Source of the DNA: Trueperaceae bacterium
Lineage (GTDB): Bacteria > Deinococcota > Deinococci > Deinococcales > Trueperaceae
Direction of reading: 5' to 3'
Assembly (NCBI GenBank): GCA_003567075.1
Contig: PXAU01000060.1
Coordinates: 1-8,774, forward strand
Length of the DNA stretch: 8,774 bases
A model generated the notes under the pieces. It did no database searches, was not told the DNA's origin, and saw only the letters and a list, made by a program, of their open reading frames with translations. Positions 1 to 5,924 of this stretch are shown in pieces. Position 1 is the first letter of the stretch. Each line of letters begins with the position of its first letter. Both the position numbers and the translations under genes were made by a program.

Positions 1-59
1 CCGAGCAGCGGCAGGACGAGGGTGGCGAGCGGCCACCAGCTCACGATGGGCTCGTTCAT
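1..59 (-). CDS. Third MrpD/NuoL-like antiporter subunit, N-terminal fragment
   Basis: Only the first 19 codons lie in the window; the gene continues past the left edge. The peptide begins MNEPIVSWWPLATLVLPLL, a short polar lead followed by a hydrophobic helix with a Pro-Leu-Leu end. This is how first helices of MrpD/NuoM/NuoL-type proton-translocating subunits usually look. The ATG at 59-57 overlaps the stop of the preceding antiporter gene as ATGA (59-56). A GGAGG lies at 74-70, about 10 bases upstream, so the start is well supported. As the ninth gene of the operon it would be a third large ion-channel subunit, or the missing MrpA/NuoL-like subunit. The fragment is too short to tell which; the family call rests mainly on context. 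Confidence 0.6.
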   Translation of the reverse strand, partial: MNEPIVSWWPLATLVLPLL

Positions 60-1675
60 GGAACAGGCGCCTCCAGACCGAAACTGATGCGTACGGCGGC
101 CTCGGCCACCGAGGCCGGCATGCCGGGCACGTTCGCGCTCACCCCGAGCGCCAGCACGTACGCGGCGCCGACGAGAATGGGCGCGAGCAGCGTCCAGGGC
201 GCCTCGGGCTGCCAGCGCGAGCCGACAGCGGTGCGCAGGCCCCCAGGCGCGGGCGCCGCATGGCCGGGCGCGGGCGCTGCATGGCCGGGCGCGGGCGCCG
301 CTTCGGCGGGCGCGACGGGGGCTGCATCTTCCCCATCGGCCCGCGGCACGGCCGCCACCGGCGAGCGGAAGTACGCCCGGTGCACGATCGGTACCCAGTA
401 CGCGGCATTGAGAACCGAGCTCGACAGCATGACCACCACGAACCACCACGCGCCAACGTCCAGCGCGCCGAGCAAAAGGTACCACTTGGTCACGAATCCG
501 GCCAGGAACGGAACGCCCACGAAGCTCATGGCGGCCACGGTGAAGGCGGCCATCGTCCACGGCATCACCGCGGCGAGGCCGCTGAACTGATGCACGTGGG
601 TCCTACCCGTCACTCGCTCGATCGCGCCCGCCGCGAAGAACATCGTGATCTTCGCGAAGGCCTGGTTGGCGATGTGCACGACCGCGGCGAAGGCCGCCAA
701 GGGGCTCAGGAGCGAGGCGGCCAACAGGATGTACGACATCTGGCTGATGGTGGAGTAGGCCAAGCGCCGCTTGAGGTGATCCTGGAACAGCGCGACGACC
801 GACGCGGCCAGGATCGTGAACGCCGCCAGGCCCGCCAGGTACGACGCGTACCCGAGGTCGTGCAGCAGCTCGGCGCCGAAGACGTTGTAGATGACCCGGG
901 TGACACCAAAGGCACCGACCTTCACTACGGCCACCGCGTGCAGCAGGGCGCTCACGGGTGTCGGCGCCACCATCGCCCTCGGCAGCCAGCCGTGCAGCGG
1001 CATGATCGCGGCCTTCACCCCGAAGCCCGCCACGAGCGTCGCGAACACCGCGATCAGCGACGCCGCTGGCGCGTCGGCCGGCAGGATGCCGGCGTGCGCG
1101 AGCGAGAGACTGCCGGCGAGATCGAACGTCATCACCGACCCGACCAGCACCAGGGCACCGCCGACGAGCGTGTACACCAGGTAGATGCGACCCGCCCGCA
1201 ACGCCTGGGGCGTCTCGGCGTGCACCACCAGCGGGTAGGTGCACAGCGTGAGGAGCTCGAAGAACAGGAACAGCGTGAGCAGGTTCTCTGCGAAGGCGAT
1301 GCCCACCGTGGTTGAGACGCACAGGGCGAAGAAGCCGAAGAACCGCACGAGCTGCCGCTCGCCCCGCATGTAGCCGATCGCGTAGATCGCGCTGACCAAC
1401 CACAGCGTCGAGGACACCAGCGCGAAGAACATGCCGTATGCGTCGGCCCGCAGCCCGAGGCTCACGCCCGGGGTGAAGGTGAGCACCTCGAACACGTAGA
1501 CCGTACCGCCCAACGTTCCCGGCAGCATCGACAGCACCAGCAGCAGCTTGACGCCGGCCGCCGCGAGGCTCCAGAAGCGGCGCCGCGCCTCGTTCGCCCC
1601 GGACGAGAACACGATTGCTGCGCAGGCGAACGACACCAGCGGCGCGAGCAGCGGGCGCGCGTCGACGATCTCCAC
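56..1675 (-). CDS. MrpD/NuoM-like antiporter subunit (second copy, diverged)
   Basis: A 539-residue integral membrane protein of the proton-conducting transporter family (PF00361), with about 14 predicted helices. Family ion-path residues are visible: Glu140 in FFELLTLCTYPLV, Lys221 in GVKAAIMPLHGWLP, Lys252 in VVKVGAFGV, Lys342 in NQAFAKITMFF and Lys397 in VTKWYLLLGALD. It should move H+ and/or Na+ as one channel module of the Mrp complex. In the segment usually written NHAxxK, the His is replaced by Gln338. A hydrophilic Ala/Pro/Gly/His-rich stretch, about residues 440-490, sits between the last two helices and contains APAPGHA repeats; it makes the protein somewhat longer than typical MrpD. 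The start is GTG at 1675-1673, one base after the stop of the previous gene, with GGGG at 1686-1683 as a weak Shine-Dalgarno. The stop overlaps the next start (ATGA). Confidence 0.93.
   Translation of the reverse strand: MEIVDARPLLAPLVSFACAAIVFSSGANEARRRFWSLAAAGVKLLLVLSMLPGTLGGTVYVFEVLTFTPGVSLGLRADAYGMFFALVSSTLWLVSAIYAIGYMRGERQLVRFFGFFALCVSTTVGIAFAENLLTLFLFFELLTLCTYPLVVHAETPQALRAGRIYLVYTLVGGALVLVGSVMTFDLAGSLSLAHAGILPADAPAASLIAVFATLVAGFGVKAAIMPLHGWLPRAMVAPTPVSALLHAVAVVKVGAFGVTRVIYNVFGAELLHDLGYASYLAGLAAFTILAASVVALFQDHLKRRLAYSTISQMSYILLAASLLSPLAAFAAVVHIANQAFAKITMFFAAGAIERVTGRTHVHQFSGLAAVMPWTMAAFTVAAMSFVGVPFLAGFVTKWYLLLGALDVGAWWFVVVMLSSSVLNAAYWVPIVHRAYFRSPVAAVPRADGEDAAPVAPAEAAPAPGHAAPAPGHAAPAPGGLRTAVGSRWQPEAPWTLLAPILVGAAYVLALGVSANVPGMPASVAEAAVRISFGLEAPVP
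247..301. repeat. 21-bp tandem repeat encoding APAPGHA
   Basis: Two full units and a third partial unit of 21 bases each begin with gcgcgggcgc at 247, 268 and 289. They are nearly identical; the visible change is gccgc against gctgc between the first and second unit. On the minus strand they encode AAPAPGH-type heptads, at about residues 459-478 of the antiporter subunit. The period is a multiple of three, so copy number can vary without breaking the frame. The repeat lies in a hydrophilic linker between the last two membrane helices. Confidence 0.9.
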
Positions 1676-1676
1676 G

Positions 1677-3167
1677 TCAACGCCCCATCGACGCCAGCAG
1701 CTCGACCACGGCCGGCTCGACGAACGCCAGGGGAATGCTGCCGAAGATGCCCAGGAGCAGGCAGAGTGCCGCCAGCACGAACAGCGGCGCGCGCATCGAC
1801 CAGGCCGGCTCGCGGGCGGCTTGCACCTCGGCCCGGACCGCTGGCCGGAAGAAGAAGGCGTTCAGCATGCGCACGTAGTACACGAAGATGAAGAGCGCGC
1901 CGAAGACCAGGGCGAAGCCGTACACGCCCTGACCCGACTCGAAGGCGCCGAGCGCGATGTACCACTTGCAGATGAACCCCGCGGTCGGTGGGATCCCGAC
2001 GATCGACAGCGCCCCGATCGCCATCGCGGCGCTGGTCTGGGGCATGACGCGCGCCACCCCCCGCAGGTCGCGCAGCGTCCGGAAACCGGTCTGGTGGATG
2101 ATCGAACCCGCCGCCAAGAACAGCGTCACCTTGATGAGCGCGTGGTTCAGCACGTGCACGACACTGCCGATCACCGCGAAGGGCGCTGCCAGGCCCAAGC
2201 CCAGCACGATGTAGCCGATGTTCGAGAGCGTCGAGAACGCCAGCATCAGCTTGATGTCGTCCTGGAAGACCGCCATGAAGGCGCCCATGACGATGGCCGC
2301 CGTGCCCAGCACCAGCATCACCTGGTTCACGAGCGCCAGGTCGGTGCCGCTGCCGGCAGACAGCTGCAGCACCCGCACCAGGCCGACGATGCCGACCTTC
2401 ACCACCAGCCCCGACAGCACGGCGCTGACCGGGCTGGGAGCGATCGCGTGCGCATCGGGCAGCCAGGCATGCAGCGGGAACAGCGCCGCCTTGAGCATGA
2501 ACGCGACCATCAAGCTGGCCAGGGCCAGCGTCGTCGCTGGTGACGCCGGCGCCTCGGCGACGCGCGCCGCCACGTCGATCAGGTTCAGGCTGCCCGTGAG
2601 CGCGAACAGCAGCCCCACCCCGAACAGCACCAGCAGCGACGACACCGACCCCATCAGCAGGTACTTCAGCGCCGCCCACGCCGCCACGCCACGGCCCGCG
2701 ACCGCCACCATGGCGTAGGAGGAGAGCGACACCACCTCCATCGCGACGAACAGGTTGAACAGGTCCCCCGTGACGGAGAACCCGAGCAACCCTCCCAGGT
2801 TGAGGAGCAGCAGCGCGTAGAACACGTGCCAGCGCGAGCGCGGCAGCGTCCCTTCGAGGTAGCGCCAGGCGAAGGGCACGATGAACGCGAACAGCGCGGA
2901 CAGGCCCAGCGTCCAGGCGCTGAAGCGGTCGAAGCGGAACTCGATCCCGTACGGGGCGGCCCACCCGCCTAGCGGCACGCTGATGGCACCGACCTCGCCC
3001 ACGCGCCACACCAGCGCAGCGGCCATGGCGGTGACCAGGAGCACGACCCCGAACGTGAAGCTACCTGCGCGCCGCGGGTCGCGGCCCGCCACGATCGGCA
3101 CCAGCGTCGCCGCGGCCAGCGGCAGCACGACCAGACCCGGGACGAGCAGGCTCCAGGGATCGCTCAC
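1677..3167 (-). CDS. mrpD: Na+/H+ antiporter subunit D (MrpD/MnhD/MbhH)
   Basis: A 496-residue, 14-helix membrane protein of the MrpD/NuoM/NuoN family, close to the usual MrpD length. It carries the full conserved ion-translocation set: Glu144 in LFVAMEVVSLSSYAMV, Lys226 in LKAALFPLHAWLPDAH, Lys257 in VVKVGIVGLVRV, the NHALIK segment (His342, Lys346) and Lys401 in FICKWYIALGAF. This is the most canonical antiporter subunit in the window. Loss of the equivalent Glu and Lys abolishes transport in studied MrpD proteins (family knowledge). The gene starts with GTG at 3167, overlapping the mrpC stop as GTGA. AAGGAG at 3178-3173 lies five bases upstream. The C-terminus (SMGR) ends one base before the next gene. 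It probably sits beside MrpC and the second D-like subunit in the complex. Confidence 0.96.
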   Translation of the reverse strand: MSDPWSLLVPGLVVLPLAAATLVPIVAGRDPRRAGSFTFGVVLLVTAMAAALVWRVGEVGAISVPLGGWAAPYGIEFRFDRFSAWTLGLSALFAFIVPFAWRYLEGTLPRSRWHVFYALLLLNLGGLLGFSVTGDLFNLFVAMEVVSLSSYAMVAVAGRGVAAWAALKYLLMGSVSSLLVLFGVGLLFALTGSLNLIDVAARVAEAPASPATTLALASLMVAFMLKAALFPLHAWLPDAHAIAPSPVSAVLSGLVVKVGIVGLVRVLQLSAGSGTDLALVNQVMLVLGTAAIVMGAFMAVFQDDIKLMLAFSTLSNIGYIVLGLGLAAPFAVIGSVVHVLNHALIKVTLFLAAGSIIHQTGFRTLRDLRGVARVMPQTSAAMAIGALSIVGIPPTAGFICKWYIALGAFESGQGVYGFALVFGALFIFVYYVRMLNAFFFRPAVRAEVQAAREPAWSMRAPLFVLAALCLLLGIFGSIPLAFVEPAVVELLASMGR

Positions 3168-3514
3168 GGGCGCTCCTTGAGCTCACTGACCTCGATGGTC
3201 CCGTAGTGCGCGTGGATCTGCACGATGAGCGCCAACGCCACCGCCGTGACGCTCACCGCCACCACGATGCCGGTGAGCACCATCGCCTGCGGGATCGGGT
3301 TCGCGAACGGCGGGTTCGTGCCGGCCACGAGGATCGGTGGATCGCCGCTGTCGACCATGCCCGAGGTGATGATGAACGCGAACACCGCCGTCTCCATGAC
3401 GTTCAGGCCGAGCAGCTTCTTGAGCAGGTTGCTCTTGACCACCAGCATGTGCAGACCGATGCAGAAGAGGATCATGAACGCCACATAGTCGAGGTCGAAG
3501 CCGAAGAGCTCCAT
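3164..3514 (-). CDS. mrpC: Na+/H+ antiporter subunit C (MrpC/MnhC, NuoK-like)
   Basis: A 116-residue protein with three hydrophobic helices, the normal size for MrpC, which is homologous to complex I subunit NuoK. Diagnostic motifs are NLLKKLLGLNVMETAVFAFI (residues 29-48), with the conserved helix-2 Glu41, then DPPI (58-61) and NPIPQAMVLTGIVV (72-85). It links the antiporter D subunits to the small B/E/F/G subunits within the membrane. The ATG at 3514-3512 shares one base with the stop of the MbhE-MnhB gene (TGATG, 3516-3512). GGAGGGG at 3526-3520 lies five bases upstream, which settles the start. A longer reading in this frame, extending back to about 4021, is Arg-rich and not membrane-like, so it was discarded. 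The stop overlaps the mrpD GTG start. Confidence 0.96.
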   Translation of the reverse strand: MELFGFDLDYVAFMILFCIGLHMLVVKSNLLKKLLGLNVMETAVFAFIITSGMVDSGDPPILVAGTNPPFANPIPQAMVLTGIVVAVSVTAVALALIVQIHAHYGTIEVSELKERP

Positions 3515-4299
3515 CAGCGCCCCTCCAACGCCTGGAACAGGCGCGCCAGGATGACGGCGCCACCCACGGCGATGCCCACCTCGACGGCGACCACCATCGC
3601 CTCGCGCAGCACGTAGGCGCTCGCCTCGCTCGGGTAGCCGAGGAACGCGCCGGTGAGACGCCATCCCAGCAGCCCCACCAACGCGAACGCCAGCGGACCC
3701 ATCGCCTGGAGGTACGGGCGAACGCCGCGAGGCACGAGGCGGTCCGCCTTCGCGCGGCCGAGCACCAGCCCCAGCGCGATGAAGAGCGCGCCGAAGATCG
3801 CCGCAGCCTGGAACCCACCGCCTGGGGTCACGTGACCGCGGTAGAGGAGCGCTGCGGCGAACACCGCGATGAAGGGTGCCAACAACCGCACCACGAAGCC
3901 CACCACGTTGCTGACTGGCACGCCGGTGTCGGGGCGGTCGACCACCGCGGCAGCCCTCCGGTCCCCCGACTCGGACGTCTCTGCGTCGGGTTCGGACGTC
4001 TCTGCGTCGGGCTCGCGCCACGACGTGCCTCCGATGACACCGCTGGGCAGCGCCAGGACGGCCACCAAGGCGGTGAAGATGACCACGACTTCCAAGAAGG
4101 TGTCGAAGCCGCGGTAGACCAAGAGCACCGCCGCGACGAGGTTCCGCAGCCCGGTCTCCTCGAGGCCACGCTCGGCGTAGCGGGCACCGACGTGCGTATG
4201 CACGGGACCCTCGGGGTCGAGGCGGGGGGGCAGACCGCCGATGCCCAGGACGATCGTGAACGCCGCCACGAGCACCAGCGCCAGGCCGAGGCCCCTCAT
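3514..4299 (-). CDS. mrpB: MbhE-MnhB fusion subunit of the Mrp antiporter
   Basis: A 261-residue membrane protein with two parts. Residues 1-90 resemble MbhE, the C-terminal domain of MrpA: an N-terminal helix, THVGARY, then LVYRGFDTFLEVVVIFTA with Arg63, Asp66, Thr67 and Glu70. Residues 130-255 are an MnhB domain (PF04039), with RLLAPFIAVFAAALLYRGH and the signature TPGGGFQAAAIFGALF (158-173), then two further helices. A polar linker (about 91-128) carries a duplicated EPDAETS heptad. Classical operons encode MbhE inside MrpA and MrpB separately, so this is a fusion of neighbouring complex parts. ATG at 4299 overlaps the upstream stop (ATGA), with a GAGAAG-like Shine-Dalgarno just before it. 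A longer in-frame reading starting at 4554 is Arg-rich and is a shadow of the upstream gene. Confidence 0.93.
   Translation of the reverse strand: MRGLGLALVLVAAFTIVLGIGGLPPRLDPEGPVHTHVGARYAERGLEETGLRNLVAAVLLVYRGFDTFLEVVVIFTALVAVLALPSGVIGGTSWREPDAETSEPDAETSESGDRRAAAVVDRPDTGVPVSNVVGFVVRLLAPFIAVFAAALLYRGHVTPGGGFQAAAIFGALFIALGLVLGRAKADRLVPRGVRPYLQAMGPLAFALVGLLGWRLTGAFLGYPSEASAYVLREAMVVAVEVGIAVGGAVILARLFQALEGR
3971..4012. repeat. Two-unit 21-bp tandem repeat encoding EPDAETS
   Basis: Units at 3971-3991 and 3992-4012 are identical except for the last base (t against c). On the minus strand they encode EPDAETS twice, residues 97-110, in the acidic linker between the MbhE-like and MnhB domains. The near identity suggests a recent in-frame duplication. 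The period matches the repeat at 247-301, but the sequence is unrelated. Confidence 0.9.
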
Positions 4300-4541
4300 C
4301 GCTTCTCGGCCCGCTCGGTGCGCGCGATCGCCAGCAGGAACAGCACGCTCGTGACGCCCGCGCCGACGGCAGCCTCGGTGATCGCGACGTCGGGCGCTCC
4401 GCGGTGCTGCCACACCAGGCACATCACCAGGCTGTAGACCCCGAACTTCACTACCGCGGCGATGAGGTCCTGCGAACGCGCGACCGTGATCGCCGTGGCG
4501 ATCAGGAACACCAGCAGTACGACGTCGAAGGCCGCGCTCAT
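4296..4541 (-). CDS. MbhD-like subunit (DUF4040), detached piece of MrpA
   Basis: An 81-residue protein with three helices (about 5-21, 26-45 and 53-73). The signature APDVAITEAAVGAG at 49-62 is the hallmark of the DUF4040/MbhD family (PF13244), including the conserved Glu56. In classical Mrp operons this domain is part of the C-terminus of MrpA; in membrane-bound hydrogenases it is a separate small subunit, MbhD. In cryo-EM work on those complexes the equivalent region lies at the proposed Na+ path (family knowledge). ATG at 4541 overlaps the mrpG stop (ATGA), with GAGGGG at 4552-4547 as Shine-Dalgarno. The stop overlaps the next start (ATGA), placing it directly before its natural partner, the MbhE-like domain. 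Confidence 0.94.
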   Translation of the reverse strand: MSAAFDVVLLVFLIATAITVARSQDLIAAVVKFGVYSLVMCLVWQHRGAPDVAITEAAVGAGVTSVLFLLAIARTERAEKR

Positions 4542-4867
4542 CGCTGCCCCTCACGTCCTGGCAGCCCGGAAGCGGGCCGCGTGTTGTGCGCAGCGCGCGC
4601 GAGCGCGTGGGCGGTGGTCGGACTCGACAGCAGAATCAGCAGCACCAGCACAAGAATCCTGAGGTCGTCGACGGCGAGGCCGCCGTGCAGCATCAGGCCG
4701 AGCAACAGCGAGCCCGCGCCGGCGCTGTCGCACTTGCCGACCGCGTGGGCGCGGCAGTACAGGTCGGGCAGGCGGATCAGTCCGACGGTGCCGCCGAGCA
4801 GGAACACCACCCCGACCACGATCAGCGCCACGCTCGCGATCTGCTGCACCAGCACGAGGCCGCTCAC
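4538..4867 (-). CDS. mrpG: Na+/H+ antiporter subunit G (MrpG/MnhG)
   Basis: A 109-residue protein with three helices, belonging to PF03334. The family signature GLIRLPDLYCRAHAVGK (residues 29-45) is clear, with Pro34, Asp35, Tyr37, Arg39 and His41. It is followed by DSAGAGSLLLGLML. The last 20 residues are polar and probably cytoplasmic. It is one of the small structural subunits needed for assembly of the Mrp complex. The start is a GTG at 4867 that overlaps the mrpF stop as GTGA, with GGGGAG at 4881-4876 upstream. Longer readings back to 5128 have no membrane-protein character. Cys38 and Cys46 flank the signature, which I would not have expected, but no role can be assigned. Confidence 0.95.
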   Translation of the reverse strand: MSGLVLVQQIASVALIVVGVVFLLGGTVGLIRLPDLYCRAHAVGKCDSAGAGSLLLGLMLHGGLAVDDLRILVLVLLILLSSPTTAHALARAAHNTRPASGLPGREGQR

Positions 4868-5142
4868 GACGGTGTCTCCCCACCCAGGCGACCGGTCTCG
4901 ATGAGCCTCGTGGCGGCGATGGTGATCACGAAGTTGAGGAGCCCGTAGACGATGGCGACGTCCATGAGGAAGGCATGACCGCCGATCACCGCTAGCAGCA
5001 CGAGCACCACCAGCGTCTTGGTCCCGACCACGTTGCCGGCGAGGATCCGGTCCTGGATGGTCGGCCCCACGTCGGCCCGCCACAAGCACGCGGCCGACAT
5101 CACCAGCAGCAAGGTAGCAACGGCCCACAAGAGCGTGATCAT
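4864..5142 (-). CDS. mrpF: Na+/H+ antiporter subunit F (MrpF/MnhF)
   Basis: A 92-residue protein with three helices, of family PF04066 and typical length. Conserved features are RADVGPTIQDRILAGN (22-37), with Gly26-Pro27-Thr28 and Asp31-Arg32, and FLMDVAIVYGLLNFV (58-72) with Asp61. The NVVGTKT stretch (37-43) resembles the MbhB/archaeal-type version of the family more than the Bacillus MrpF version; this is from memory and tentative. The protein is one of the small core membrane subunits of the Mrp complex. ATG at 5142 overlaps the mrpE stop (ATGA), preceded by a run of five G about five bases upstream. Its stop overlaps mrpG (GTGA). Confidence 0.95.
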   Translation of the reverse strand: MITLLWAVATLLLVMSAACLWRADVGPTIQDRILAGNVVGTKTLVVLVLLAVIGGHAFLMDVAIVYGLLNFVITIAATRLIETGRLGGETPS

Positions 5143-5624
5143 GTCGACCCCCGAAGCCCGAAGAGGCGCTCGACGTCGCTTCGCAAGCGACCCTCCAGCA
5201 GGTCGCCCGCGAGCCGCGCGTCGAGGCAGTGGATGACGAACGTGTCGCCCTCGACGTCGAGGGTCAACGTCCCGGGCGTGATCGTGATGGCGTTGGCGTA
5301 CGTCGAGCGAACGGCGTTGCTCGGGAAAGGCACCGTCTGCCGGACGACCTCAGGTGCGATCGGCAGCCGTGGGTCGACGACCACCAGCAAGACCTGGAAG
5401 GAGGCGACCACGACGCGCTTGATCATGCGCAGGACGAAGCCCGGCAAGTGCAGCAGGTGCACCCTGGTGCCCCGCAGCTCGCGCGCCGGCGTCAAGAACC
5501 GCACCGCCCACACGCCCACCACGAGCGCGACGCCTACCCCGACCAGCAGGTCGAGCAGGCGCTCCGGCGGCACTACGATGCACCAGAACGCGAACAGTGC
5601 GACGCTCGTCTTGACGCTCCGCAT
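5139..5624 (-). CDS. mrpE: Na+/H+ antiporter subunit E (MrpE/MnhE), first gene of the operon
   Basis: A 161-residue protein of family PF01899, matching the usual MrpE size. Hydrophobic helices occupy about 6-20, 23-42 and 58-82. A soluble domain follows with the hallmark STYANAITITPGTLTLDVEG (107-126) and FVIHCLD (129-135). MrpE is needed for a stable, active complex, and its C-terminal domain faces the cytoplasm. I chose ATG 5624. It begins directly at the first helix and GGAGG lies at 5641-5637, twelve bases upstream, slightly further than ideal. An in-frame extension to 5891 would add some 89 Arg/Pro/Cys-rich residues with no family resemblance. As the first gene after a 300-base gap, it probably carries the operon promoter. 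Confidence 0.94.
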   Translation of the reverse strand: MRSVKTSVALFAFWCIVVPPERLLDLLVGVGVALVVGVWAVRFLTPARELRGTRVHLLHLPGFVLRMIKRVVVASFQVLLVVVDPRLPIAPEVVRQTVPFPSNAVRSTYANAITITPGTLTLDVEGDTFVIHCLDARLAGDLLEGRLRSDVERLFGLRGST

Positions 5625-5636
5625 GGCGGACTTCAG

Positions 5637-5641
5637 CCTCC
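5637..5641 (-). promoter_or_regulatory. Shine-Dalgarno of mrpE
   Basis: GGAGG on the minus strand, twelve bases before the ATG at 5624. The spacing is long but no nearer match exists. It supports the short MrpE start over the long in-frame extension. Confidence 0.6.
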
Positions 5642-5707
5642 ACGGTAGGCAGGCGAGAGGACGGCGGTTGAAGGCGGCCGCGGGAGCGACGCTGACCGCC
5701 GGCGGGC

Positions 5708-5748
5708 ACCGGTCCAGCGCCGCTGCCGTGCGGCGCGAAGGCACCGGT
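5708..5748 (-). promoter_or_regulatory. Nested inverted repeat in the mrpE leader
   Basis: A 7-bp stem, gcgccgc (5717-5723) with gcggcgc (5730-5736), closes a 6-base loop. It is flanked by ACCGGT at 5708-5713 and 5743-5748, which can pair to extend the stem across an asymmetric internal loop of 3 and 6 bases. The structure lies 84-124 bases upstream of the mrpE start. It could be an RNA hairpin in the leader, a protein-binding site or a transcription attenuator; a role is not shown, and GC-rich sequence produces such stems by chance. Confidence 0.3.
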
Positions 5749-5830
5749 TCGGCACAGAGTCTCGCACGACACCGGAGCGTGAACCAGGGACATGCTGCAT
5801 GCGACTGCCTGCCTGCACAGGGCACCAGAG

Positions 5831-5850
5831 GCCTGCGCCGAGACGCAGGC
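5831..5850 (-). terminator. Stem-loop after the deacetylase gene, possible terminator
   Basis: A perfect 7-bp stem, gcctgcg (5831-5837) with cgcaggc (5844-5850), around a 6-base loop. It starts about 75 bases after the deacetylase stop on the minus strand. There is no T-run on either side, so a standard intrinsic terminator is doubtful; it may be a GC-only stem or part of the mrpE upstream region. Confidence 0.25.
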
Positions 5851-5924
5851 GCAACGCCCCCGTCCGGACCGCCTGAACCAACGTCCCGCACTCGGCCACC
5901 TCGGCCGCGCGCAGGGCGACGCTC

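Larger units (their letters stand above)
5625..5924 (-). other. Gene-free stretch: mrpE leader and deacetylase 3' region
   Basis: Three hundred bases between the deacetylase stop and mrpE hold no convincing gene; all open frames here are Arg/Pro-rich and lack family features. The stretch should contain the 3' end of the deacetylase message and the mrpE promoter and 5' leader. I see no good sigma-70 hexamer pair. It is instead rich in GC inverted repeats: stem-loops at 5831-5850 and 5717-5736, a perfect 10-base palindrome CCGCCGGCGG at 5696-5705, and two GCACCGGT copies at 5706-5713 and 5741-5748. Confidence 0.6.

Noticed and set aside
1462..3009. A 515-codon minus-strand frame overlapping mrpD
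   Set aside because: It is Arg/Ala/Gly-rich with no membrane helices and is offset from the clearly conserved MrpD frame.
5625..5891. N-terminal extension of MrpE back to 5891
   Set aside because: The added residues are Arg/Pro/Cys-rich with no helix or family match, and a GGAGG sits before ATG 5624.
5893..5907. Small hairpin cggcc-acctc-ggccg just after the deacetylase stop, as a terminator
   Set aside because: The stem is only 5 bp and has no T-run; such stems are expected by chance at this GC level.
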